Assembly (NCBI GenBank): GCA_964596135.1
Contig: CAZQTF010000010.1
Location: 1 to 31,594 of the forward strand
Source of the DNA: JADJNW01 sp964596135
GTDB lineage: Bacteria; Bacteroidota; Bacteroidia; Chitinophagales; Saprospiraceae
DNA length: 31,594 nt
Direction of reading: 5' to 3'
Part shown: in pieces, positions 8,209 through 16,064 of the stretch
Layout of the letters: the number at the start of each line of letters is the position of its first letter
Position numbering within the stretch: the first letter of the stretch is position 1
The notes under the pieces: model-generated
Databases searched by the model: none
Told to the model about the DNA's origin: nothing
What the model saw: only the letters and a program-made list of their open reading frames with translations
Position numbers and translations under genes: made by a program

Positions 8209-8240
8209 GCACATCAGCACATTGTCAAAATCGGCACATT
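8209..8240 (+). repeat. Three GCACAT units in the E2 leader
   Basis: GCACAT occurs at 8209, 8217 and 8235 (each with a purine before it, the last followed by TA) in the untranslated leader, ending about 12 bases before the start codon. The first two are 8 bases apart. They may be a degenerate short tandem repeat or a binding site; no hairpin is evident. Confidence 0.45.
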
Positions 8241-8252
8241 AAAACATAAGTT

Positions 8253-9593
8253 ATGGCGCTCGTCGAACTGGTGATGCCCAAAATGGGCGAAAGTATCATG
8301 GAAGCCACCATTCTCAAATGGGTGAAAAACGTTGGGGATCAGGTGGAAGTGGATGAAACTATCCTCGAAATCGCAACTGACAAAGTTGATTCGGAAGTGC
8401 CCTCGCCAGTGAGCGGTACCATCCAGGAAATCCGCTTTCAGGAAAACGATACGGTTGAAATCGGCAAAGTGATCGCCGTTATTGCCACCGAAGGCGAGGA
8501 AACAACACCGGTACCGTCGCCCAGCGTAGAAAAGCCAACCGCCAACGGCAGCCATGCCGGCAATGGTCAACCCAAAACAGATACTCCCAACCCAATACCG
8601 GTACTGGAAACGGCAGATACGGGCAGCGTTGAGAAGACGGGCTCTGGCGGGCGTTTCTACTCGCCGCTGGTGCGCAACATTGCCAAAGAAGAAAACATCA
8701 GCATGGCAGAGTTGGAGCAACTCGAAGGCTCAGGCTCGCACGGCAGAGTGACCAAAAAAGACATTCTGGCATATGTAGAAACCCGCGTCACCACGCCGCA
8801 GCCCACAGTGAAACCTGAAACTACCGCGCCCAAAACAGAGCCTGTACCCACTTATCAGCCGGCAACTTCTGCTATCGGCGACAATGTTGAGATCATCGAA
8901 ATGGATCGCATGCGCCGCCTCATCGCCGACCACATGGTAATGTCGAAGCAGACTTCGCCGCACGTGACTTCGTTTGTGGAGGTGGATGTCACCAACATTG
9001 TGCAGTGGCGCGAGCGCGTGAAAAACGAATTCGAAAAGAAATTTGGTGAAAAAATTACCTTTACTCCCATTTTTATTGAAGCGATTGTGAAAGCAATCCA
9101 CGACTATCCGATGGTCAACATTTCGGTGGATGGCTCGAAGATCATTCGTAAGAAAAATATCAACATCGGTATGGCGGCTGCTTTGCCTTCAGGCAATCTG
9201 ATCGTGCCGGTCATCAAAAATGCCGACCATTTGAGCCTGATCGGTCTGACCAAGGCGGTGAACGACCTCGCCGCCCGCGCGCGCAGTAACAAACTGAAGC
9301 CGGAAGAAATTCAGGATGGTACTTTCACCATCACCAACGTGGGCACTTTCGGTAATGTGATGGGCACGCCGATTATCAACCAGCCACAGGTCGCGATCAT
9401 GGCTACAGGCGCCATCCGCAAAAAACCGGCGGTGGTGGAAACTGAATACGGCGATCTGATTGCGGTACGCCACATGATGTTTCTGTCGTTGTCTTACGAT
9501 CATCGTGTGGTGGACGGGGCACTGGGCGGCTCGTTTTTACGTAAGGTGGGCGACTATCTGGAAGCATTCGATCTGAATCGCCCGGTTTCATAA
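8253..9593 (+). CDS. Dihydrolipoamide acyltransferase, E2 of a 2-oxoacid dehydrogenase complex
   Basis: The protein has 446 residues. It carries acyl groups on a lipoyl arm from E1 to coenzyme A within a large multienzyme core. There is one lipoyl domain (1-80), with the modified lysine at K44 in ATDKVDSEV. A Pro/Thr-rich linker leads to the E1/E3-binding domain (from about residue 130, SPLVRNIAKEENIS...GSGSHGRVTKKDIL). A second linker precedes the catalytic domain, which ends with DHRVVDG (416-422, His417 and Asp421). The single lipoyl domain and the sequence MPKMGESIMEAT are most like branched-chain 2-oxoacid or generic Bacteroidota E2 proteins. Pyruvate or 2-oxoglutarate cannot be excluded. 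No E1 or E3 gene is adjacent, so it is a solitary gene with its own promoter and a probable terminator. Confidence 0.93.
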   Translation: MALVELVMPKMGESIMEATILKWVKNVGDQVEVDETILEIATDKVDSEVPSPVSGTIQEIRFQENDTVEIGKVIAVIATEGEETTPVPSPSVEKPTANGSHAGNGQPKTDTPNPIPVLETADTGSVEKTGSGGRFYSPLVRNIAKEENISMAELEQLEGSGSHGRVTKKDILAYVETRVTTPQPTVKPETTAPKTEPVPTYQPATSAIGDNVEIIEMDRMRRLIADHMVMSKQTSPHVTSFVEVDVTNIVQWRERVKNEFEKKFGEKITFTPIFIEAIVKAIHDYPMVNISVDGSKIIRKKNINIGMAAALPSGNLIVPVIKNADHLSLIGLTKAVNDLAARARSNKLKPEEIQDGTFTITNVGTFGNVMGTPIINQPQVAIMATGAIRKKPAVVETEYGDLIAVRHMMFLSLSYDHRVVDGALGGSFLRKVGDYLEAFDLNRPVS

Positions 9594-9626
9594 GCATTCG
9601 TTTCTATTGTCAAAAAATAAACGAAG

Positions 9627-9661
9627 AGTGCCGCATTCGATTATATTTCGGGTGTGGCATT
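9627..9661 (+). terminator. Probable terminator after the E2 gene
   Basis: TGCCGCAT (9629-9636) pairs with GTGTGGCA (9652-9659), including G-U wobbles, and weaker outer pairs extend it to 9627/9661. It is followed by the T-rich TTTCTCTTT. It lies 33 bases after the E2 stop. The large loop (15 bases) and wobbles lower confidence. Confidence 0.4.
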
Positions 9662-9745
9662 TCTCTTTGTAATAAGTCCTTAATTTGCGACGTTTTTTAA
9701 TCATCTTTTATCAGGCTGCACAAGCCGGCATTAACACGCTTTGGC

Positions 9746-11824
9746 ATGAAATATTTGATTTTTACTTTTCTTTTTCTTTGGTGCATATTTGGCTACAGCC
9801 AAAACGATACGGAACTCAAGAGGCAGGCAAAAGAATATTTTGCCTACAATCGCTACGAGGATGCCCTGAAAACGCTGCAAAAATCGCGCGGTATTGTGCG
9901 CAACGACGAGGAGGGAAGATTTCTGATCGCGCTGTGTCTGTATCAATTGAATCGCCTGGACGAATCGGCGGATATTCTGAACAATCTGGTCGCCAATGAA
10001 AAGACGCCCTACCCGGAGTGCTGGTTTTACCTTGGCAAAATCTACCATGCCCGGCACCAGTTTGCAGAAGCGGGGCGCTTTTACAAAGCGTATTTGAAAA
10101 ATATCTCGCCCAATGATCCCAATCGCCGCATGGTGGTGGACATCATCCGCCGTTGCGCCAACGGCCAGCAATATCAATACAAAACAACCGAAGCTTTTGT
10201 GGAAAACCTTGGTAATCAGGTAAATACTTTCAATGATGAATTTGCGCCAGTGCTTAGCCCCAACTATGAAGACCGGCTTTATTTCTCGTCCGCCCGCGAG
10301 AGCAGTATGGGGGGCAAGCGCAATCGTCAGGGTTTGCCCGATGAGCGTTTTGGACAATACTTCAGCGACATGTATTTCTGTGTCAATTCTAAAGGAATCT
10401 GGGGAGGCGTGCAAGCCATGCCTTATCAAATGAACAGTCCGCGCCACGAGGTACTCCTGGATTTTAATAAAGAAGGCACCGCATTGATCTATTTCAAAGG
10501 GCTGGAACCAGATCGGGGCGAGATGCTGGTGGATACCTTCCGACAATTGGAAAATCGTGTGCTGAGTTCTGATCCCTTTATTTCCCCAGTGGATACGCGC
10601 AACGGCGACCGAAGCCCGTATTTTTACAACGATACGTTGATCCTTTTTGCAAGCACACGCCCTGGCGGTTATGGCGGGCTGGATTTGTATAAAATTGCTT
10701 ATCGCAATGGAAGCTGGTCGGCGCCGCAAAATCTCGGCCCCGAGATCAATACGCCCTACGACGAAACCGCGCCATTCCTGGCACGCGATGGCAAAACGCT
10801 GTATTTCAGCTCGAATTACCCCGAACGCAGCATTGGCGGGCTGGACATTTTCAGGAGCGTTTACATCGCCGAAGCCCAGTTGTGGATACAGCCACAGAGC
10901 CTCGGTATGCCGATCAATTCCGCTGCCGATGATGACCATTTTCGCTTAGCCAGAGACGGCTTCACCGGTTTTTTTGATTCTGCACGCAAAGATGGATTCG
11001 GGCAGCGCGATTTGTATATCGCTTATTTCAATAATTACCTGAACGAAATGGAGCCCCCGGCAGTTGATTATGCCGCTGTAGCGCCTCCGACTGTTCCGGT
11101 ACCGCCGACCGTTGACCAATCTGTAAACAATGACCCACTGCCAAACGATCGGAATGTTGCAGATGGCAACGTGCTTTATTTCGACCAGGAAAATGAGCTG
11201 GAAAACACTGAAAACACTCGCCTGCTCAGGAAAATCAGCGAACAATTACTAGCAGCGGCTGATCGCCAGGTCGTCATCACCGTCTATGCGTTTGATCGTG
11301 GCGTTGGAGCCACTGGCATGTCGCAGGCAATTCGCAGCGCCGAACGCGTTGCCGCCTGGCTCACCCGGCAAGGCGTATCCGAAAACGCCATTTTTATGCG
11401 GGGTACCTTTGCAGCACAAATTCCCGATGACCAAAGCGCTGCTTTTGCACTGGTGCTGCATGTACACGGTGAGGAAGCATTGGCTGCAAAAGGGAAACCT
11501 GCAGAAATATTTGATGATTTATTGCACGAAGCCCTGGTTTATAAAATTCAGATTGCTTCTTCCAAAACAACCAATTACAGCAATAATCTGCTTCTGAGCT
11601 ATCCCTACGCCATGGTCGAGAAAACACTCAATTTTGAGTATTACCGTTACACCGTAGGCGCGATGCGAACCTTTGCAGAAGCGATAGCCATGCAGCGGGA
11701 AGTACGGGCAAAGGGCATTTCCAGCGCATACATCGGCGCATACGTGTATGGTCGGCGGATAGATGCCAACGAGGCGAAGACTTTTGTGACAAAATTTCCC
11801 GATTTGCAGAATTTTGCACGGTGA
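9746..11824 (+). CDS. TPR / PD40 beta-propeller / OmpA-like / SPOR-like envelope protein
   Basis: The protein has 692 residues with a clear signal peptide (hydrophobic 3-16, likely cleaved in GYS|Q near 18), so it is exported. TPR-like helices follow (about 20-130). A PD40/WD40-like propeller (about 150-430) has repeated GG-x-D-(L/I)-(Y/F) strand signatures (GGYGGLDLYKI, SIGGLDIFRS, GFGQRDLYIAY). Residues 474-575 resemble the OmpA C-terminal peptidoglycan-binding domain (VLYFDQENEL, then AFDRG and IRSAERVAAWL). That domain is degenerate: the Asp and Arg positions can be matched, but the NxxLSxxRA motif is not complete. From about 597, YKIQIAS begins a SPOR-like fold that ends the protein. The first half recalls PorE of the type IX secretion system, but the C-terminus differs. 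It probably links the outer membrane or periplasm to peptidoglycan (inference). It stands alone, followed 83 bases later by a separate gene. Confidence 0.78.
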   Translation: MKYLIFTFLFLWCIFGYSQNDTELKRQAKEYFAYNRYEDALKTLQKSRGIVRNDEEGRFLIALCLYQLNRLDESADILNNLVANEKTPYPECWFYLGKIYHARHQFAEAGRFYKAYLKNISPNDPNRRMVVDIIRRCANGQQYQYKTTEAFVENLGNQVNTFNDEFAPVLSPNYEDRLYFSSARESSMGGKRNRQGLPDERFGQYFSDMYFCVNSKGIWGGVQAMPYQMNSPRHEVLLDFNKEGTALIYFKGLEPDRGEMLVDTFRQLENRVLSSDPFISPVDTRNGDRSPYFYNDTLILFASTRPGGYGGLDLYKIAYRNGSWSAPQNLGPEINTPYDETAPFLARDGKTLYFSSNYPERSIGGLDIFRSVYIAEAQLWIQPQSLGMPINSAADDDHFRLARDGFTGFFDSARKDGFGQRDLYIAYFNNYLNEMEPPAVDYAAVAPPTVPVPPTVDQSVNNDPLPNDRNVADGNVLYFDQENELENTENTRLLRKISEQLLAAADRQVVITVYAFDRGVGATGMSQAIRSAERVAAWLTRQGVSENAIFMRGTFAAQIPDDQSAAFALVLHVHGEEALAAKGKPAEIFDDLLHEALVYKIQIASSKTTNYSNNLLLSYPYAMVEKTLNFEYYRYTVGAMRTFAEAIAMQREVRAKGISSAYIGAYVYGRRIDANEAKTFVTKFPDLQNFAR

Positions 11825-11907
11825 GTGGATAAAACTTCCGGCTTTTATTTTCTAATATCGAAACATCCGCCCAAAGGGTTTGTTACCATTCAAAAAAATA
11901 ACTGCTT

Positions 11908-13056
11908 ATGAGATTAGCTATCTTTATGACTTTGGCAACGCTTTTACTTTCGCTGAATTGTGGCAATGTAAATCCTCCTGCACCGAGAATTTCAAGTAAA
12001 ACACCTTCCAATTTGCCGTTGGACAAAATCAAATTGCCGGAAGGCTTCAAGATTGAAGTCTATGCCGAAGATGTAACTAACGCCCGTTCAATGGAATTGT
12101 CGCCGAACGGAACGCTGTTCGTAGGTACGCGCGACAAAGGGGACGTGTACGCGTTGAAAGATACCGATGGCGATTATAAAATTGATAAAAAATACCTGTT
12201 GGCGAAAGGCTTGAAAATGCCAAATGGCGTGGCTTTCCGCAATGGCGATCTGTATGTGGCGGAGGTGAGCCGCATCATCAAGTTTGAAAATATCGAAGCC
12301 AAATTGGAGAATCCGCCTGCGCCGGTAGTGGTGTACGACCAATACCCGAAGGATACGCATCACGGCTGGAAATTTATTGACTTTGGTCCCGATGGCAAGC
12401 TTTACGTGCCGGTAGGCGCTCCTTGTAACATCTGCGAACCAGCAGAAATTTATGCCTCGATTACGCGCATCAATCCTGACGGTACCGGGCTGGAGATTGT
12501 ACAACACGGCATTCGCAACACGGTGGGCTTTACCTGGCACCCGAAAACCAAGGATTTGTGGTTTACTGACAACGGACGCGACTGGCTTGGCGATGACAAA
12601 CCCGCCTGCGAACTGAACCGCGCCCCCAAAGATGGTATGCATTTTGGCTATCCGTATTGCCACCAGGGTGATCTGCCCGATCCCGAATTTGGTAGTCAGC
12701 GTCCCTGCTCTGACTTTACGCCGCCTGCGCAGAAACTGGGTCCGCACACTGCGCCGCTGGGGATCGAGTTTTATACTGGCTCGATGTTTCCTGAAGCATA
12801 CAAAAATCAGATTTTGTTTGCCGAACATGGCTCCTGGAATCGCAGTAAAAAAATTGGCTATCGTGTCATGATGGTTACGCTCGATGAAAATTATAATGCG
12901 ACAAGCTACAAGCCATTTGCGGAAGGCTGGCTGGATGAGGAAGAAGATGACGCCTGGGGGCGCCCCGTGGATATTGAGTTTCTGCCCGATGGCTCGATGT
13001 TGGTGTCCGACGACTATGCGGATGTGATTTACCGGATTTATTACGAAAAAGTCTAA
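11908..13056 (+). CDS. PQQ-type sugar/sorbosone dehydrogenase-like beta-propeller protein
   Basis: The protein has 382 residues: a hydrophobic N-terminus (3-17), a short linker, then a six-bladed propeller of the glucose/sorbosone dehydrogenase family. Matching segments are LPEGFKIEVYAEDVTNARSM, HHGWKFIDFGPDGKLYVPVG (151-170, with a His at the place of the catalytic base), GIRNTVGFTWHP, LWFTDNGRDWLGDDKPACE and FAEHGSWNRSKKIGYRV. Family members oxidise aldoses or sorbosone with PQQ in the periplasm. Whether this one binds PQQ is not visible, and no PQQ-synthesis gene is nearby. Cys18 could be a lipid anchor, but Asn at the preceding position makes it an atypical lipobox. A hairpin follows the stop after 11 bases, shared with the converging Hsp20 gene. 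Confidence 0.85.
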   Translation: MRLAIFMTLATLLLSLNCGNVNPPAPRISSKTPSNLPLDKIKLPEGFKIEVYAEDVTNARSMELSPNGTLFVGTRDKGDVYALKDTDGDYKIDKKYLLAKGLKMPNGVAFRNGDLYVAEVSRIIKFENIEAKLENPPAPVVVYDQYPKDTHHGWKFIDFGPDGKLYVPVGAPCNICEPAEIYASITRINPDGTGLEIVQHGIRNTVGFTWHPKTKDLWFTDNGRDWLGDDKPACELNRAPKDGMHFGYPYCHQGDLPDPEFGSQRPCSDFTPPAQKLGPHTAPLGIEFYTGSMFPEAYKNQILFAEHGSWNRSKKIGYRVMMVTLDENYNATSYKPFAEGWLDEEEDDAWGRPVDIEFLPDGSMLVSDDYADVIYRIYYEKV

Positions 13057-13067
13057 CAATAAAAAAA

Positions 13068-13093
13068 GGTCGGTGCGAATATTCACACCGACC
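13068..13093. terminator. Terminator between the dehydrogenase and the Hsp20 genes
   Basis: GGTCGGTG (13068-13075) pairs with CACCGACC (13086-13093), and the loop contains a further GAATATTC palindrome. On the - strand the stem is followed by seven T (A run at 13061-13067), so it is a good terminator for the leftward Hsp20 transcript. On the + strand the tail is not T-rich. Confidence 0.75.
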
Positions 13094-13164
13094 GAAATAA
13101 ACACCTAAAACCCTATTAACTAACCTTAATTCGTACTTCTCCTGACCATCGTCAGGAATTTCTA

Positions 13165-13605
13165 TCATTTGATCTCAATGACCCGCGCTGTCTCCACTTT
13201 GGCTGTCTCCTTTTTTGGCACAGTCAACACCAGAATGCCATTGGCATAAACAGCGACAATGTCATCTACTTTGGCATCGTCAGGTAGTGCAAAACTGCGA
13301 CTGAAGGCAGTGTAATTAAATTCCCGACGGGTGTAGTTATCGTTTTTCTCCTCCTCACTTTTTTCTCTTTTGGCAGCAATGGTTAAATACCCTTTATCCA
13401 CGCTGATCTCAAAATTTTCCTTCTCCAACCCCGGCGCAGCTACTTCTAGTTTGTAGGCACTTTCCGTTTCTCTTACATTTATAGACGGCGAATTGATTGT
13501 AAAGTCACTTCCAAAAACATCGGCGATGCTTCTATTGAAGAAATTTTCGACGAAATTTCTAAAATTGCTCGCTGGAAATACCGGATCAAATTTCACAATA
13601 TTCAT
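13165..13605 (-). CDS. Hsp20/alpha-crystallin small heat-shock protein (copy 1)
   Basis: The protein has 146 residues. It is an ATP-independent chaperone that holds unfolding proteins as oligomers in the cytoplasm. The N-terminal arm (1-40) is Phe-rich. The alpha-crystallin domain (about 42-128) contains LEVAAPGLEKENFEISVD and ANGILVLTVPK, the usual final strand signature. The C-terminal tail carries the I-x-I oligomerisation motif (IEI in VIEIK). It is next to a second, related Hsp20 gene on the same strand (136 bases away). The two are tandem paralogues. Transcription is stopped by the terminator at 13068-13093. A small hairpin (TCCTGAC-CATC-GTCAGGA, 13140-13157) also lies just after the stop. 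Confidence 0.94.
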   Translation of the reverse strand: MNIVKFDPVFPASNFRNFVENFFNRSIADVFGSDFTINSPSINVRETESAYKLEVAAPGLEKENFEISVDKGYLTIAAKREKSEEEKNDNYTRREFNYTAFSRSFALPDDAKVDDIVAVYANGILVLTVPKKETAKVETARVIEIK

Positions 13606-13702
13606 GCCTTTATACGTTTAGGTTAACAAATTTGTTGTGCAATTCTGCTCCCGTAAGCGTCAGTTTTAAGTCAACTTTAACATGTTCCTTCCGTTGAAGA
13701 GC

Positions 13703-13729
13703 CATCCGATGGCTTGATGTCATCGGATG
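13703..13729. repeat. Inverted repeat between the two Hsp20 genes
   Basis: CATCCGATG (13703-13711) and CATCGGATG (13721-13729) are perfect 9-bp inverted copies around a 9-base loop, just downstream of the distal Hsp20 gene. No T run follows on the - strand. It could be a weak terminator, an mRNA-stabilising hairpin or a processing site. Confidence 0.5.
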
Positions 13730-13741
13730 ACCGACTTTGAG

Positions 13742-14191
13742 TTAGGCAATCTCGATTTTGCGAGCTGGCTTCGGCTTTGCTTCTTCTTTTTTCGGCAGTG
13801 TTACATTCAAAATACCATTTACATAAGCCGCTTCGATGGCATTGCTTTCCACGGTTTGCGGCAGGCGGAACGTACGCGTAAATTCGTGATAGCTGAATTC
13901 CAGCTTGCGTACTTTTTCGCCTTCTGCGCGGTTGGTCTCTTTCTTCACGGCGATCGTCAGCAGGTCTTTATCCACGCTGATTGTGAAGTCCTCTTTTTCC
14001 AAACCTGGCGCAGCTACTTCAATGCGGAAGTGATCCTCAGTTTCCACAACGTTTACGTTTGGAACGTTTTTCACAATGGTTCCATTAGACAAAGTCGGAA
14101 TATCGGGGCGAAAAAACTCATCGAAAATACGGTCGAATGCAGGCGTAGCAAAACGATTGCGAACGGTCGGTTTTACTGTTACAAGTGTCAT
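13742..14191 (-). CDS. Hsp20/alpha-crystallin small heat-shock protein (copy 2)
   Basis: The protein has 149 residues. It is a second small heat-shock chaperone with the same plan as its neighbour. The N-terminal arm (1-45) contains FDRIFDEFFRP, typical of Bacteroidota Hsp20. The alpha-crystallin domain has IEVAAPGLEKEDFTISVD and VNGILNVTLPK. The tail is Lys/Pro-rich, ending IEIA with the I-x-I motif. It is the upstream member of the pair. About 268 non-coding bases separate it from the GH3 gene stop (14192-14459). These are AT-rich and could hold the heat-shock promoter, but I find no exact TAnnTTTG on the - strand there. A + strand open frame across this gene is only its antisense shadow. 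Confidence 0.94.
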   Translation of the reverse strand: MTLVTVKPTVRNRFATPAFDRIFDEFFRPDIPTLSNGTIVKNVPNVNVVETEDHFRIEVAAPGLEKEDFTISVDKDLLTIAVKKETNRAEGEKVRKLEFSYHEFTRTFRLPQTVESNAIEAAYVNGILNVTLPKKEEAKPKPARKIEIA

Positions 14192-14459
14192 GGTTATGCT
14201 TTTTTTGATTGTTTTTTAAAATCAATTTACAACCAGCTACGAGCAAACCGCATTCCAATGCTGGTTTTCGGTATTTTTTGCAGAAAAGTAAAAGATGAAG
14301 GTGCCAAAAAGGCAGTTTTGTTGATTTTTAATGACAATTTGACTGCTTTCGGATTTAGAACAAGTGATAAATTAAAATATAGCAGCGTTTAATAAGGCAT
14401 AAGCAACTTAAAGAAAGGAGATTTAAGAAAGATTTACGCGAAAAAATCGCAGCCTGTTT

Positions 14460-15986
14460 CTAAACCTTTTCGCCCAGAAACTCCAGAATTTCCTCGATAT
14501 GCTGGCGGTTATTGGCGAGGCGTGGCACTTTGTGTTGCCCGCCGACTTTACCTTTGGAGCGCAGCCAGTTGCGAAAGGTTCCATTGGGTACCGGGCGCAG
14601 GCGGAGGCGTTCGAGCGCCATGCTGCGGTAGCGTTTGGCTTCGTAATCGGAGTTGACTTTTTGCAAGTTTTTATCGAGCAGATTGGTAAAAACTTCCAGA
14701 TCGGCAGGCGCTTTTTCAAATTCTACGAGCCACTCGTGCCCGCCTTTGCCGTTGCTTTTGAAATAAACCGGCGCAACGGTATATTCAGTGGCGATCGCAT
14801 CCAGTTCCCGGCAGGTTTCGGCAAGAGCCTTATCGGTATTTTCAACCATCACCTCTTCGCCAAAAGCGTTGACAAACTGCTTGGTGCGCCCGGTAATGCG
14901 GATTTTGTAGGGATGTACCGATGTAAATTGCACAGTATCGCCGGGGGCATAGCGCCACAGGCCGGAATTGGTGCTCACCACCAGTGCGTAGTTTTTGCCT
15001 GGCTGCACTTCCCAGAGCGGTATGGTTTTGGGAAATTCCTTCTCCCATTCCTCCATTGGCAGAAATTCGTAGTAGATGCCATTTTCCAGCAATAGCAGCA
15101 TATCGTCGGAGGTGAAATGGTCTTGAACGGCGAAATAACCTTCCGAAGCGTTGTAAATTTCCTGATAACTGACCTCGGGTGACGGGAAGAATGCTTCAAA
15201 TTGTTTTTTGTAGGGAGTAAAACTCACTCCGCCGTGAATGTACACCTGAAAATGGGGCCACACTTCCAGCATATTGCTTTTGCCAGTGATTTCGAGGATG
15301 CGCCGGAACAGCACGACCGTCCAGGTGGGCACTCCGCCGATCATGACTACGTCAGGTTCATGGGCGCCTGCTCGTGCAAGGAGTTCCAGTTTGGTTTCCC
15401 ATTCGGCGATCATGGCGGTTTTGCGATCGGGCAGAAAAAACGGGCGCCCCACTAACGGCATGTGCTGGATCATAATCGCCGACACATCGCCGATCATTGT
15501 TCGGGGATGTGGCTCAAAGCGTGTCAGACTTCCACCCATGAGCATGCTTTTCAGCTCGAATTGCCGGGCATCGGGTCGGTTGTGGTAGAACAACGTCATC
15601 GTGTCCCAGGTGCCTTTGATGTGGCATTCCTTTAGATTTTGGGTAGAAACCGGAATAAATTTGCTTTTGTCGCTTGTGGTGCCGGAAGATTTGGAAAACC
15701 AGCGCACTTGCCCGCCCCACAGTACGTCTTTCTCGCCGTGCATCATGCGTTGGATGTAAGGCTTGAGGGTGTCGTAGTCCTGTACAGGAATGCGTTCGGC
15801 GAAGGTTTCGGGTTTGCGGATGGTTTTATAATCAAATTGTTTGCCCCAGGCAGTATGGCGGGTCGTTTCGATCAGTTGTTTCAGCAGATTGCGTTGCACT
15901 TCATGCGGATGTTTCATGAAATGTTCGATATTTTTGTACCGCTGGGCATGGTACCATCTGAAAACTTTATTGATCAATCTTCGCAT
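14460..15986 (-). CDS. GH3 family adenylate-forming enzyme
   Basis: The protein has 508 residues, the full length of the GH3 superfamily. In plants these enzymes adenylate acyl acids such as auxin or jasmonate and couple them to amino acids. The ATP-binding signature is KSSGTTSDKSKFIPVS (99-114). The second motif is YNASEGYF (278-285) and the third WRYAPGDTVQF (344-354), followed by RITGRTKQFVNAFGEE (363-378). The hinge to a C-terminal subdomain with VGGQHKVPRL is also typical. The protein is soluble with no signal. Bacterial members are common in Bacteroidota but have mostly unknown substrates. It follows uvrA by 78 bases on the same strand with no terminator between, and a possible promoter lies in that gap. 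Confidence 0.9.
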   Translation of the reverse strand: MRRLINKVFRWYHAQRYKNIEHFMKHPHEVQRNLLKQLIETTRHTAWGKQFDYKTIRKPETFAERIPVQDYDTLKPYIQRMMHGEKDVLWGGQVRWFSKSSGTTSDKSKFIPVSTQNLKECHIKGTWDTMTLFYHNRPDARQFELKSMLMGGSLTRFEPHPRTMIGDVSAIMIQHMPLVGRPFFLPDRKTAMIAEWETKLELLARAGAHEPDVVMIGGVPTWTVVLFRRILEITGKSNMLEVWPHFQVYIHGGVSFTPYKKQFEAFFPSPEVSYQEIYNASEGYFAVQDHFTSDDMLLLLENGIYYEFLPMEEWEKEFPKTIPLWEVQPGKNYALVVSTNSGLWRYAPGDTVQFTSVHPYKIRITGRTKQFVNAFGEEVMVENTDKALAETCRELDAIATEYTVAPVYFKSNGKGGHEWLVEFEKAPADLEVFTNLLDKNLQKVNSDYEAKRYRSMALERLRLRPVPNGTFRNWLRSKGKVGGQHKVPRLANNRQHIEEILEFLGEKV

Positions 15987-16043
15987 AAAACGGCGCTTGG
16001 ATAGTCTGCTGTAATAGAACTACTATGGCTTGTTTACTTTTTC

Positions 16044-16051
16044 CAAATTTA
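16044..16051 (-). promoter_or_regulatory. Candidate -7 box upstream of the GH3 gene
   Basis: On the - strand this reads TAAATTTG, an exact TAnnTTTG, about 58 bases upstream of the GH3 start and inside the uvrA-GH3 gap. No TTG/TTTG sits at the right distance for the -33 element. Confidence 0.3.
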
Positions 16052-16064
16052 AAAAAAATTCAGA

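Noticed and set aside
8141..8252. Possible riboswitch in the E2 leader
   Set aside because: No stable stem arrangement or known aptamer core could be drawn; only short GCACAT repeats are present.
9731..10939. Open frame of 402 codons on - under the TPR-PD40 gene
   Set aside because: It is a mirror of the real gene on +, which has a signal peptide and recognised domains; the - product has no motif.
11908..11964. Lipoprotein signal with Cys18 in the sorbosone-dehydrogenase-like protein
   Set aside because: Asn precedes the Cys, where Gly, Ala or Ser is expected, so a lipid anchor is not supported strongly enough to call.
12088..13104. Open frame of 338 codons on - under the sorbosone-dehydrogenase-like gene
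   Set aside because: It is antisense to a gene with clear family motifs and shows shadow-type composition.
13727..14392. Open frame of 221 codons on + across the distal Hsp20 gene
   Set aside because: It is antisense to a clear Hsp20 gene; the protein is low-complexity and rich in Phe/Cys, with no family resemblance.
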